Shown in pieces: positions 8,819-16,683 of a stretch of 64,000 bases of DNA. Each line of letters opens with the position of its first letter. Position 1 is the stretch's first letter. The stretch lies in assembly GCA_035624215.1 (NCBI GenBank), contig DASPRY010000048.1, positions 73,114 to 137,113 on the forward strand. Direction: 5' to 3'. This stretch comes from JAFAGX01 sp035624215. GTDB lineage: Bacteria; Acidobacteriota; Terriglobia; Terriglobales; Acidobacteriaceae. Below the pieces are notes generated by a model. That model searched no databases. It saw only the letters and a program-made list of their open reading frames with translations, and was not told the DNA's origin. A program made the translations under genes and the position numbers.

Positions 8819-9814
8819 ATGCCTGAAAGCATTCTTGTCGTCGTCGAGCAACGCGAAGGGAAACTTAACCGCGTCTCCTGGGAGACTCTAACCGCCGGAC
8901 AGGCTCTGTCTGCGGAAACCGGCTGGCCACTGCAGGCCGCGGTGGTTGGCGGTGGAGTAGCAGGATTGGCCGGTGAAGTTGCCGGCAAGAAAGTCACGAA
9001 AGTTTATGCTGTCGAGTCTCCCAGGCTCGACCCTTATACCCCGGACGCGTTTGCCGCCGGATTGAAGCAGTTTATTGAAGCTCAGCAGCCAAAGCTGCTT
9101 TTGATGCCGCACACCTATCAGGTACGGGATTTTGTGCCTAAGCTGGCTACCGCCATGGGCCGCACGGTGATCAGCGATTGCATCGGCTACAAAAAGCACG
9201 GCGAGAAGCTGGTTTTCACTCGCCAGATGTTCCAGGGAAAGTTGGCCGCGGATGTTAGCTTCGGCTGCGAGCCTCCTTGGTTTGTCACTTTTCAGAACGG
9301 GGCCTTCCGCGCCGACAAGGTCGAAGCTGGGACGAATGCGGCTCCGGTGGAAACTGTCAAGGTCGACATTCCCGACAACGTCATTCGCAACAGACCGCAC
9401 GAAGTCTTCAAAGAAGCCAAACAGGCCGTCGACCTCACCCAGGCGGAAATCATTGTTTCCATTGGCCGCGGAATCAAGGAGCAGAAAAATATCGAACTCG
9501 CCAAGCAGCTGGCGGATGCCCTGGGCGGCGAGATCGCGGCTTCGCGTCCGATCTGCGACTCTGGTTGGCTGCCGATGGACCGCCAGATTGGATCGTCCGG
9601 GCAAACCGTTGCGCCTAAACTTTATCTGGCGCTTGGAATCAGCGGTGCGATTCAGCACATTGTGGGAATGAAAGGGTCACGCACCATCATCGCGGTCAAT
9701 AAAGATTCTGAAGCTCCCATTTTCGAGATCGCCGATTACGCAGTCGTCGGAAACCTCTTTGACATCGTTCCTCCGCTGATTGAGGAAGTGAAGAAAGCAA
9801 AAGCAGGAGCCTAA
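8819..9814 (+). CDS. etfA: Electron transfer flavoprotein subunit alpha
   Basis: The protein is 331 residues from ATG 8819; an in-frame TTG at 8804 would add five residues. The N-terminus ESILVVVEQREGKLNR is typical. The C-terminal FAD domain holds IVSIGRGIKEQKN, SRPICDSGWLPMDRQIGSSG and APKLYLALGISGAIQHIVGM, the standard ETF-alpha FAD-binding signature, followed by INKDxxAPIF-like VNKDSEAPIFEIADY. It is the partner of EtfB. It lies 44 bases after etfB on the same strand, so the two are almost surely co-transcribed. Confidence 0.95.
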   Translation: MPESILVVVEQREGKLNRVSWETLTAGQALSAETGWPLQAAVVGGGVAGLAGEVAGKKVTKVYAVESPRLDPYTPDAFAAGLKQFIEAQQPKLLLMPHTYQVRDFVPKLATAMGRTVISDCIGYKKHGEKLVFTRQMFQGKLAADVSFGCEPPWFVTFQNGAFRADKVEAGTNAAPVETVKVDIPDNVIRNRPHEVFKEAKQAVDLTQAEIIVSIGRGIKEQKNIELAKQLADALGGEIAASRPICDSGWLPMDRQIGSSGQTVAPKLYLALGISGAIQHIVGMKGSRTIIAVNKDSEAPIFEIADYAVVGNLFDIVPPLIEEVKKAKAGA

Positions 9815-9860
9815 GCAAAACCTGCTTATATTCCCTGGGACCTATCCGATTCGCCGTTTG

Positions 9861-9896
9861 GCTAAATGCCAAGTGCTGATTGCTAAATGCTGATTT
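9861..9896 (+). repeat. GCTAA-type degenerate repeat, single arm, upstream of and into ETF-QO start
   Basis: Tandem, imperfect 8-11 base units such as GCTAAATGCCAAGTGC and GATTGCTAAATGCTGA are visible. The same words recur at 11931-12010, 29001-29075 and 43943-44025, where they form inverted pairs. Here only one arm is evident, and it includes the ATG at 9887. Confidence 0.7.
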
Positions 9897-11602
9897 TCCG
9901 CAAGCCCCTCGAAGGAATCGAACGTCCGCAGATGCCCGCCGACGTGGTCATCGTCGGCGGCGGACCGGCTGGCATGGCGTGTGCCTTGCGGCTTTCACAG
10001 CTTATCGATCAGCACAATTCACAGAATCCTGATAAGCAGCTGAGCAAAGAAAACATCTACCTCCTCGAGAAGGCGCGAGAAATTGGCCAGCATTGTCTTT
10101 CGGGCGCGCTTCTTGATCCCCGCTCCATGCGCGAATTGCTCCCGGGATTCGAGAAACAGGCTCCGCTGGATGCGCCCGTCAGCCAGGAAGCGGTTTACTT
10201 TCTGACTCGTAAAGGCAAGTTCAAGTTGCCGATCACACCGCCGCCCCTTCGCGATCACGGCAACTATGTCATCTCCCTGAATCGTTTCGTAAAGTGGCTG
10301 GGCAGCAAGGTCGAAGAAACCGGGATCACCGTCTTCACTGGCTTCGCCGGCTCGGAGTTGCTCTTTGAGGGCGACCGAGTCACCGGAGTGCGCACAGACG
10401 ACAAAGGCGTGGACAAACAGAACCAGCCGAAATCAAACTTCGAGCCGGGCTACGATCTGCAGGCAAAAGTCGTGATTCTTGCCGAAGGTCCACGCGGCTC
10501 ACTCACCAAGCAACTCATCACGAGGTTTGATCTGATGAAGGATCGCAATCCGCAAACCTTTGGGCAAGGGGTGAAAGAGTTGTGGGAATTGCCATCCGGC
10601 CGGATCGCGCCTGGACAGGTTATTTACACAATGGGCTGGCCGCTGACTTCCAAAGAGTATGGCGGCGCGTGGATGTATGGCAGTAAAGACAACATCGTCT
10701 CGCTCGGTTTTGTCACTGCATTGGAGTATCCAGATCCGCGCCTCGATCCCCAGCACGTTTTACAGGATTTCAAACAGCATCCCTTTATCGCCGGGCTGCT
10801 CGAAGGCGGAAAGATGATTCGCTACGGCGCGAAATCTCTTCCCTATAGCGGCTGGTGGGCCGTGCCACCCCTAGCCGGCGATGGCTGGATGATCGTCGGT
10901 GACTCGGCCGGACTGCTGAATTCTGCCCGCCTGAAAGGAATCCATCTTGCGATCAAGAGCGGCATGTTGGCGGCGGAGACAGCGTTCGAGGCTCTAAAGC
11001 AAGACAATTTCTCCGCCAGCACCATCGGACAATATCAGGCGAAAGTGGAATCGAGTTGGATCAGGGACGAGCTCTGGAAAGTTCGCAATTTCCACCAGGG
11101 ATTTGAGCATGGATTCTGGGCCGGAATGTTTCACGCGGGAATTCAGCAGTTCACCGGCGGCTATGGGCTGCGCAACCGCTACCCCGGCACTGCTGGTTAT
11201 CAACACATGAAAAAGCTCTCCGCTTTGAGTGCCGATGGCGGTGACGAGGCTTATCTCCTCGGCCCAGCCAAAGGCGACGGCAAGCTCACTTTCGACAAGC
11301 TGACCGATCTTTATCATTCGGGAACAAAACATGAAGAGGATCAGCCCAGCCATTTGGTCATTCACGACACCAATATCTGCAATGTGAGATGCATCAAGGA
11401 ATTCGGCAGCCCCTGCCAGAATTTTTGCCCCGCGAATGTTTACGAGATGGTGGATGACGCTGAGCAGCCGAATGGTAAACGCATCAGTTTGAATCCCTCC
11501 AATTGTGTGCACTGCAAAACCTGCGACATTCAGGATCCGTATCAGATCATCACCTGGGTTCCCCCGGAAGGTGGCGGCGGCCCTAATTACGACGGAATGT
11601 GA
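9887..11602 (+). CDS. Electron transfer flavoprotein:ubiquinone oxidoreductase (ETF-QO)
   Basis: A 571-residue protein with the full FAD/4Fe-4S architecture. The N-terminal FAD motif is VVIVGGGPAGMACALRLS and a second flavin segment is GDSAGLLNSARLKGIH. The C-terminal ferredoxin-like part has cysteines in FGSPCQNFCP and NPSNCVHCKTCDIQDP and ends GGGGPNYDGM, a hallmark of ETF-QO. Role: it passes electrons from reduced ETF to membrane quinone, linking fatty-acid and amino-acid oxidation to respiration. It is monotopic, on the inner face of the membrane. The start codon ATG 9887 lies inside a copy of the GCTAA-type repeat, an odd ribosome-loading context. It is probably in one unit with etfBA. 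Confidence 0.95.
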   Translation: MLIFRKPLEGIERPQMPADVVIVGGGPAGMACALRLSQLIDQHNSQNPDKQLSKENIYLLEKAREIGQHCLSGALLDPRSMRELLPGFEKQAPLDAPVSQEAVYFLTRKGKFKLPITPPPLRDHGNYVISLNRFVKWLGSKVEETGITVFTGFAGSELLFEGDRVTGVRTDDKGVDKQNQPKSNFEPGYDLQAKVVILAEGPRGSLTKQLITRFDLMKDRNPQTFGQGVKELWELPSGRIAPGQVIYTMGWPLTSKEYGGAWMYGSKDNIVSLGFVTALEYPDPRLDPQHVLQDFKQHPFIAGLLEGGKMIRYGAKSLPYSGWWAVPPLAGDGWMIVGDSAGLLNSARLKGIHLAIKSGMLAAETAFEALKQDNFSASTIGQYQAKVESSWIRDELWKVRNFHQGFEHGFWAGMFHAGIQQFTGGYGLRNRYPGTAGYQHMKKLSALSADGGDEAYLLGPAKGDGKLTFDKLTDLYHSGTKHEEDQPSHLVIHDTNICNVRCIKEFGSPCQNFCPANVYEMVDDAEQPNGKRISLNPSNCVHCKTCDIQDPYQIITWVPPEGGGGPNYDGM

Positions 11603-11710
11603 AGGGCTGCTGTTTGCTTCAGCAGTTGATCTGCCAATAGAGCTCAGACGCCGACTTACCGCGCAGAAGGGAAAGGTCTGCCGCACCAACCCCTTGCTGC
11701 ATCTATAATT

Positions 11711-11870
11711 GATTGAGTTTCCGACCGCGGCGTCCTCGGGCATACCCAGGCCACCGTGGCGAGGGAGACGTCACGCGGAGAGGTTCGTGGACACGGCTCC
11801 CGAGGGTGTTGGTGGAAACGCCAGCGCCTCCCGGCTTCGCGAGAAGCCATTGGAAAGGAAATGCTCGCCG
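11711..11870 (+). ncRNA. Molybdenum cofactor (Moco) riboswitch-like RNA upstream of moaA
   Basis: The 5' leader of moaA holds ordered stems matching my recollection of the Moco RNA motif. P1 is formed by GAGTTTCC (11715-11722) with GGAAATGCTC. A 7-bp stem CCTCGGG (11734-11740) pairs with CCCGAGG. A 10-bp stem GGTGTTGGTG is closed by a GAAA tetraloop and CGCCAGCGCC. It is followed directly by TCCC, a GGCTTC-GCGA-GAAGCC hairpin and TTGGAAAGG. The GCCTCCC...GGAAAGG pair is the conserved core of the E. coli moaA leader. The RNA would sense Moco (or a tungsten analogue) and control moaA. Not tested by covariance search. Confidence 0.75.
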
Positions 11871-11930
11871 CCGGTAATCCTGCGTGTTTCCCTTCCAGAC
11901 TGGCTCTAATCCGGAGCACTGGCTTGAGGA

Positions 11931-12010
11931 GAAGCACTTAGCAATTAGCACTTGGCATTTCGCCAGAGAAGGTTTTGCCAAATGCTAAGCGCCAAATGCT
12001 AAGTGCTAAG
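11931..12010 (+). repeat. GCTAA-type palindromic repeat abutting moaA
   Basis: Left arm (11931-11962) reads GCACTTAGCAATTAGCACTT, continuing GGCATTT. Right arm (11976-12010) reads TGCCAAATGCTAAGCGCCAA, then ATGCTAAGTGCTAAG. The arms are inverted relative to each other around a short centre and can fold into one long hairpin that ends six bases before the chosen moaA start. The repeat also supplies extra in-frame start codons (TTG 11975, ATG 11996). Confidence 0.8.
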
Positions 12011-12016
12011 TCCAAA

Positions 12017-13009
12017 ATGGCTGTTCTTACCGACAAATTCGGCCGCGCCATCACCGATCTTCGGATCTCTGTCACCGATCGTTGCAACTACAAATGTGTG
12101 TACTGCCGCACCGGAAATGAGGGCGCGCTCTATGGCGATTTGCCGTTTGCTGATTACTTGCGCATGGCGCGCGTCCTCGCCGCGATGGGGATCAAGAAGG
12201 TTCGAATAACCGGTGGAGAGCCGCTACTGCGCTCAGGGGTGGTCGAGTTTGTGCGCCAGCTCTCGCAACTGCGGGATGCCGAAGGTGACCCACTGGAGCT
12301 TGCGCTCACCACCAATGGCCATTTGCTGCCTGAAATGGCGCAGCCTCTCAAAGCTGCAGGCTTGCATCGCGTTACCGTGAGCATGGATGCTGTCGATCCC
12401 GACCGTTTTGCCCGCATCACACGCGTGCCCAACGGTTATGACAACGTTCTGACTGGAATTCGCGCGGCCCGGCGCGCCGGGTTGTGGCCGGTGAAAGTCA
12501 ACTGCGTGCTGATGCGCGGCTTCAACGAAGATCAGATTATCCCGTTTGGCATGTTTGCTCGAGAGGAAGGTGTCGTAGTGCGCTTCATCGAATTCATGCC
12601 CCTGGAAGAGGACCGCGTATGGTCGCGAGAGACAGTGGTCACCCTGGATGAGATTGTGAAGCGCATGGCGGAGTATCGCCCCCTGGTCGAGATTTCACAC
12701 GCCCGCAGCGAGACGGCGCGGCGCTATCGCTTTGATGATGGCCTCGGTGAGATCGGAATCATCGCCCCGGTTTCGCACCCCTTTTGCGGCCACTGCAGCC
12801 GCATTCGCATCACCTCCGACGGCAAAATTCGTACCTGCCTTTTTTCCGTCTGGGACCATGATTTGCACGAACTGATGCGGCGCGGTGCCTCCGATGACGA
12901 GATGGCTGACTTCATTCGTGGCGTGTTGCAAAAAAAAGAAGAGCGCCACCACATCGGAGAACCGGATTTTGTGCCCGCCTCGCGTACCATGGTGCACATC
13001 GGCGGTTAG
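12017..13009 (+). CDS. moaA: GTP 3',8-cyclase MoaA (molybdenum cofactor biosynthesis)
   Basis: The protein is 330 residues from ATG 12017, the first start after the repeat. The radical-SAM cluster site is RCNYKCVYC (CxxxCxxC, about residue 22). The second 4Fe-4S cluster unique to MoaA is in HPFCGHCSRIRIT plus a cysteine in KIRTCLFS. ITGGEPLLR is the SAM-binding GGE motif. The C-terminus ends in Gly-Gly (VHIGG), which is required for catalysis. Role: GTP to 3',8-cH2GTP, the first step of Moco synthesis, with MoaC. It is alone in this window; regulation is probably by the leader riboswitch-like RNA. Confidence 0.96.
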   Translation: MAVLTDKFGRAITDLRISVTDRCNYKCVYCRTGNEGALYGDLPFADYLRMARVLAAMGIKKVRITGGEPLLRSGVVEFVRQLSQLRDAEGDPLELALTTNGHLLPEMAQPLKAAGLHRVTVSMDAVDPDRFARITRVPNGYDNVLTGIRAARRAGLWPVKVNCVLMRGFNEDQIIPFGMFAREEGVVVRFIEFMPLEEDRVWSRETVVTLDEIVKRMAEYRPLVEISHARSETARRYRFDDGLGEIGIIAPVSHPFCGHCSRIRITSDGKIRTCLFSVWDHDLHELMRRGASDDEMADFIRGVLQKKEERHHIGEPDFVPASRTMVHIGG

Positions 13010-13018
13010 CCTGCTTCG

Positions 13019-13085
13019 TTGCACTATGTCATCCTGAGCGTAACTGCACGATTCGCTCGCGAGTCGTGCAGCGGAGTCAAAGGAC
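13019..13085 (+). repeat. Copy of the GTCATCCTGAG-type dispersed repeat
   Basis: The interval begins near GTCATCCTGAGCGTAACTGC. It contains a perfect-looking hairpin (TGCACGATTCGC / GCGAGTCGTGCA) and ends AGTCAAAGGACACC. The same opening words and a variable hairpin occur at 16684-16850 and, as the GTCATTCCGAG variant, at 30684-30722 and 52792-52865. Confidence 0.65.
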
Positions 13086-13192
13086 ACCTTGCACTTCGGT
13101 CCAGTCAGCGGCTCTTCAGAGAATTCTCTTATCGATTGTGCGTTGATGCGCAAAGGGCGCAACGCTATGAAGCAGTGCGCTACTCTATATTG

Positions 13193-14017
13193 GTGAGTAA
13201 AAACCGTACGTGCATTGTCGTCATTGGACTTGCTTTCTCCAGCCTTACGCCTACATCGAATGCTCAATCCTATCTCGGCTTCGATCGCAATGATTACCCG
13301 GGAGATGCGAACTTAAAAGCCATCCGCCAAACATTTGCTTTCTCCGGTTACTGGCTCAACAACCCTCCGGGAGAAAACAGCAACAGCTGGATTGGCAAGC
13401 GCTCTGCTCTGGAAGCGGCAGGAGTCGGATTTCTGGTTTTGTTCAATGGCCGGCTTGACGCTCAAGTGAAACACGTTGCCCGCGCCACCAGGCTTGGCAA
13501 ATCTGACGCTCAGGCTGCGATTTCGGCAGCCAAACGCGAAGGGTTTCCCACCGGTACAGTAATTTTTCTTGACCAGGAGCAAGGCGGCAGGATGCTCCCC
13601 GAGCAGAAAGCCTATATCTACTCGTGGGTGGACGCGATCAACGTTTCTGGATTTCGTGCCGGCATCTATTGTTCCGGCATTGCCGCGCAAGAATCGCCCG
13701 GAGTCAGCATCGTGACTGCCGAAGACATTCGCCAAAACGCTGCCAACCGTACCATTGTTTACTTCGTAACCAATGATGCCTGTCCTCCGTCTCCTGGCTG
13801 CGCATTTCCGAAGAGACCACCCAAACCGGGGGATAGCGGCGTCGCATTCGCGGATATCTGGCAATTCGCCCAGTCACCCAGACGACGCGATTTTGCCCAG
13901 GCCTGTCCGGCAAACTACAATCCCGACAAAAATTGCTACCCGCCGGGGCTCTCCGACCAGCAAATCCATATAGATGTAGATACCGCAAACTCGCCCGACC
14001 CGTCGCGCGGACGCTAG
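13193..14017 (+). CDS. Secreted DUF1906 (glycoside-hydrolase-like) protein
   Basis: The protein is about 274 residues from GTG 13193 (TTG 13190 is equally possible; the frame is open further upstream through a repeat). A signal peptide of about 30 residues ends near TSNAQS. The mature part starts YLGFDRNDYPGD and contains GYWLNNPP, AGVGFLVLFNGR and GTVIFLDQEQGGR, the usual pattern of the TIM-barrel DUF1906 family, which resembles GH25-type lysozymes. FLDQEQGG supplies acidic residues at the place of the catalytic pair. Exported cell-wall-related hydrolase activity is suggested by the family but unproven. The C-terminus is Pro/Asp-rich. Confidence 0.75.
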   Translation: MSKNRTCIVVIGLAFSSLTPTSNAQSYLGFDRNDYPGDANLKAIRQTFAFSGYWLNNPPGENSNSWIGKRSALEAAGVGFLVLFNGRLDAQVKHVARATRLGKSDAQAAISAAKREGFPTGTVIFLDQEQGGRMLPEQKAYIYSWVDAINVSGFRAGIYCSGIAAQESPGVSIVTAEDIRQNAANRTIVYFVTNDACPPSPGCAFPKRPPKPGDSGVAFADIWQFAQSPRRRDFAQACPANYNPDKNCYPPGLSDQQIHIDVDTANSPDPSRGR

Positions 14018-14052
14018 CTATCAGCTATCAGCCATCAGCAGTCGCCTTTCAG
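14015..14052 (+). repeat. Degenerate TCAGC tandem repeat after the DUF1906 gene
   Basis: Units TAGCTATCAGC, TATCAGC, CATCAGC and CTTTCAG follow each other immediately at the stop codon. It is of the same style as the other short word-like repeats in this window. Confidence 0.6.
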
Positions 14053-14104
14053 TACCGATGAAACCTACAAAACCACGCAGGAACATCCGCCCTATAATTT
14101 GTGA

Positions 14105-14335
14105 ATGACGATTGAACTCACCCGAAAGCACGTTGTTCTCAGTTGCGTGTTATTTCTCACCGAGTTCGTCGGTCTGTGGATCACGATAGCCAGGTCTCCT
14201 GACCTGCAAGTCTTTGCAAATCACGTGGGATCAGTGCTCCTGGCACTGTGGTTGATCCCGTTTTGCGCCGGGTCGGCCTTCCTTACCGCCGTAATCATTC
14301 TTGAGCTACTCAGAGTCGTCGGGAAGCCGCACTGA
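14105..14335 (+). CDS. Small two-helix membrane protein, unknown function
   Basis: A 76-residue frame with two clear hydrophobic segments, HVVLSCVLFLTEFVGLWITI (about 9-28) and VLLALWLIPFCAGSAFLTAV (about 44-63), and a short charged C-terminus. No family is recognised. It could be a genuine small inner-membrane protein. The lack of a strong ribosome site keeps confidence moderate. Confidence 0.5.
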   Translation: MTIELTRKHVVLSCVLFLTEFVGLWITIARSPDLQVFANHVGSVLLALWLIPFCAGSAFLTAVIILELLRVVGKPH

Positions 14336-14340
14336 ACGTC

Positions 14341-14416
14341 CTCTTCCACAGTCTCGGAAAGAGCAAACTGCCGAACTGCGCTCGGCCGGACAGCCGAGGA
14401 CGGCTGTCCCTACGTG
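14341..14416 (-). repeat. GGACAGCC palindromic repeat, copy C (minus orientation)
   Basis: The core GGACAGCCGAGGACGGCTGTCC is an inverted repeat flanked by CTCGGCC and TACGTGG. Read on the minus strand it matches copy B at 30761-30824 almost base for base, including the downstream GAGCGCAGTTCGG and TGTGGAAG words. A third copy lies inside uvrD at 27616-27652. Confidence 0.85.
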
Positions 14417-14423
14417 GTCTGTG

Positions 14424-14452
14424 CCAACGACGAAGACCAACGACTAACGACC
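14424..14452 (+). repeat. Degenerate AACGAC tandem repeat
   Basis: Units CCAACGACGAAGACCAACGA and CTAACGACC are present. A second stretch with the same words lies at 7591-7610, directly before the zinc-ribbon-like gene. Confidence 0.55.
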
Positions 14453-14485
14453 GACCTCCCGGATGCATTAAAATAGAAACACGTT

Positions 14486-14920
14486 ATGCCTGACCGCAGC
14501 TTTACTCTGGACGAAGCTCAATCTCTGCTGCCAGTGCTCGAATCCCTGCTGCGCACCTCGATTGCCGGCAAGAAGCTGATCGAATCGGTGGACACTGAAT
14601 TACAGGAGCTCGCCCACCGTGTGTTTCTTCGCGGCGGTATCCTGGTCAACATCATTCACATGGCCCGGCGGAAGGCCGAGCGTGAGAAGGCAATCCAGCG
14701 CGTGAAGGACGCTCTGGCGGAAATCGATTCTACCGGCGTTCAGGTCAAGGACCTGGACATTGGCCTGCTGGATTTTCCCTGCGAGGTTGATGGTCGAACC
14801 GTACTTCTCTGCTGGAAACTGGGCGAGAAAGCCATCACGCACTGGCATGGTGTGAGTGAAGGCTTTGCCGGACGAAAACCGATCGACGAGCGCATCGCCA
14901 AAGCCAAGCGGTCCCATTAA
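14486..14920 (+). CDS. DUF2203 family protein
   Basis: A 144-residue protein. Its N-terminus RSFTLDEAQSLLPVLESLLR, the long charged helix in the middle and the ending LLCWKLGEKAITHWHGVSEG with the IGLLDFP segment are characteristic of DUF2203. The family is small, soluble and without known function, and is found in soil bacteria including acidobacteria. A TTAAAAT hexamer-like -10 lies about 15 bases before the ATG. It precedes atpI on the same strand with an 80-base gap. Confidence 0.8.
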   Translation: MPDRSFTLDEAQSLLPVLESLLRTSIAGKKLIESVDTELQELAHRVFLRGGILVNIIHMARRKAEREKAIQRVKDALAEIDSTGVQVKDLDIGLLDFPCEVDGRTVLLCWKLGEKAITHWHGVSEGFAGRKPIDERIAKAKRSH

Positions 14921-15000
14921 CGGTGCCACGACGGCCGAGCAGCCCATCCGGCGCGAATTCATTGGCGCCTACGAAAGCCATTCAGTGAAGCTGTGAGTTC

Positions 15001-15423
15001 ATGAGCGAGCTGGAAACCGAGCGAAGCGGGTCGTTCTACGAGGCAGCGCTCACGCGTATTCCGCGTTTCATGATCTTGCTGGGGCTGGTCTTTTCGGCTG
15101 CGGCTTGGCTGCGGCTTGGCTGGCGTGTGGCATTGGGATTCGCCTGCGGCTGCGCGGTTGCCTACCTCAATTTTTACTGGCTGGAACGCGTCGTGTCCGC
15201 CCTGGCCGATCGCGCCACTCGCAGTGGGCAGCCGCAATCCAGCGCCGGAATCGTGCTGCGTTTCCTGCTTCGCTACTTTTTGATGGCCTTCGCTGCCTAT
15301 GCTATATTCGGTGTTTCTCCCGCGAGCCTCTACGGATTGTTTGCGGGCTTGTTCTTGCCCGTCGCGGGAATTGCCTGCGAAGCCGCTTACGAGCTTTATG
15401 CGGCTTACGCGCGCGGAGTTTAG
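15001..15423 (+). CDS. ATP synthase protein I-like membrane protein
   Basis: A 140-residue protein with four predicted membrane helices (about 22-38, 40-60, 88-105, 108-128). Position directly before atpB and atpE and the four-helix pattern identify it as an AtpI-type protein. Family role: help in assembly of the c-ring and possibly Mg2+/Ca2+ uptake. Sequence similarity within this family is weak, so the call rests partly on context. Confidence 0.75.
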   Translation: MSELETERSGSFYEAALTRIPRFMILLGLVFSAAAWLRLGWRVALGFACGCAVAYLNFYWLERVVSALADRATRSGQPQSSAGIVLRFLLRYFLMAFAAYAIFGVSPASLYGLFAGLFLPVAGIACEAAYELYAAYARGV

Positions 15424-15472
15424 CCCTCGTTGTGCAGGTTAGAAGCGAGAAGCTGACAGCCAGAAGCCTTCT

Positions 15473-16204
15473 ATGCACGAACAACTTTGGTTCACGGCGA
15501 TCCTGAATCATCTCTTTGCAGGCCCGGTCGCGGCACTGCTTCGTTCGCTTCATATTGAGCCGAAATATCCCGACGCCCCGATCCCAAACTCCGCTGCTAT
15601 GGAATTGTTGGTGTTCGCTTTCCTGCTTCTGCTTTTCGTTCTGGTCCGTTCGCGCCTCTCGGTCGACCGTCCCGGCGCTCTGCAGCACATGTTCGAAGGC
15701 GCGCATGGCTTCATCGTAGGACAAAGCGAGGAGATCATCGGTCACCACAGTGAAGAATTCACGCCCTTTCTGATGGCCCTGGGTTTGTTCATTCTGTTTT
15801 GTAACCTGATCGGTTTAATCCCCGGATTTGAATCGCCGACCGCGGTTCCCGTGGTCCCTCTGGGATGCGCCCTGTGCGCCTTCTTCTACTATCAAACCCA
15901 GGGATTCAAGCACGCCGGAATTGGATATTTGAAACAGTTCGCCGGCCCGGTTTGGTGGCTCGCCTGGCTCATGTTGCCCATTGAGCTCATCAGCCACTTG
16001 GCTCGAGTGCTTTCACTGACGATCCGTCTTTTCGCGAACATGTTTGCCGGCGACATGGTTACATTGGTCTTCTTCTCGTTAATTCCGATAGGTATTCCGA
16101 TCGCTTTTCTCGGATTACACATCGGCGTTTCCCTGCTGCAGACCTATATTTTCGTCTTGCTCACTACGGTCTATCTCCAGGGAGCAGTTGCGGAAGAGCA
16201 TTAA
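15473..16204 (+). CDS. atpB: ATP synthase Fo subunit a
   Basis: A 243-residue integral membrane protein with five to six helices. The signature SLTIRLFANMFAGD contains the essential stator arginine that faces the c-ring. FCNLIGLIPGFESPTA and VYLQGAVAEEH are also typical of subunit a. It forms the two ion half-channels of Fo. Spacing to atpI is 49 bases, occupied by a degenerate AGAAGC repeat (15439-15469). No b, delta, alpha, gamma, beta or epsilon genes follow, so the ATP synthase genes are split in this genome. Confidence 0.93.
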   Translation: MHEQLWFTAILNHLFAGPVAALLRSLHIEPKYPDAPIPNSAAMELLVFAFLLLLFVLVRSRLSVDRPGALQHMFEGAHGFIVGQSEEIIGHHSEEFTPFLMALGLFILFCNLIGLIPGFESPTAVPVVPLGCALCAFFYYQTQGFKHAGIGYLKQFAGPVWWLAWLMLPIELISHLARVLSLTIRLFANMFAGDMVTLVFFSLIPIGIPIAFLGLHIGVSLLQTYIFVLLTTVYLQGAVAEEH

Positions 16205-16210
16205 AAACGA

Positions 16211-16270
16211 GTGGTCAGTGTTTAGTGACCAGGTTTAGTCACCGATCACTGACCGCTGATAACTGACCAC
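16211..16270 (+). repeat. GGTCAGTG palindromic repeat between atpB and atpE
   Basis: Terminal inverted repeats GTGGTCAGT (16211-16219) and ACTGACCAC (16262-16270) enclose further TAGTGACC, TAGTCACC and GATCACTGACC units. The whole 60 bases can fold on itself. It may act as a transcript-processing or stabilising hairpin in the atp mRNA. Confidence 0.75.
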
Positions 16271-16356
16271 GATTTTCGCCGTTCAGTGTGAGGGCGTCTG
16301 TACGGGATGACGTCAACCACCTCCTGCGGCAAATTGATAGACGGAGGAACAACAAT

Positions 16357-16665
16357 ATGCTTCGCGTTTTGAGTTATGTGTTTATGCTGATGGCCGTGCT
16401 TTGTTTCGCTGTGCCTGTGTTCGCACAGGGCGGCGAGGCCGCGAGCGCGGTGAATTGGGTGGCCATTGCGTCCGGGTTCTCTATGGCTTTTGCTTCCGGA
16501 ATCTGCGCCCTCGCGCAGGGCAAGGCCACAGCAGCGGCTGCGGAAGGTTTGGCCCGTAATCCTGCCGCGCGTGCAGGCATCCAGCTCGCCCTGATTCTCG
16601 GATTGGCCCTGATCGAGTCTCTGGCGCTCTACACTTTGGTGATCATCTTCGCGAAGGTGAAATAG
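16357..16665 (+). CDS. atpE: ATP synthase Fo subunit c, with N-terminal signal-like extension
   Basis: The protein is 102 residues from ATG 16357, chosen for GGAGG at 16343-16347. After a cleavable-looking leader (LSYVFMLMAVLCFAVPVFAQ) come the two helices of subunit c, joined by the polar loop ARNPAA (usually RQP). The ion-carrying glutamate is in LALIESLALYTL. Counting from the loop, a glutamine sits 13 residues before the loop arginine, and Ser and Tyr follow the Glu at +1 and +5, the arrangement of Na+-type c-rings. The usual GxGxGxGxG packing motif reads S-I-A-A-G at the same positions. Confidence 0.92.
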   Translation: MLRVLSYVFMLMAVLCFAVPVFAQGGEAASAVNWVAIASGFSMAFASGICALAQGKATAAAAEGLARNPAARAGIQLALILGLALIESLALYTLVIIFAKVK

Positions 16666-16683
16666 GGAAACCGATTGTTGTCA

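Noticed and set aside
11709..11941. Overlapping short frames upstream of moaA
   Set aside because: The sequence is better explained as a structured RNA leader; the frames lack ribosome sites and similarity.
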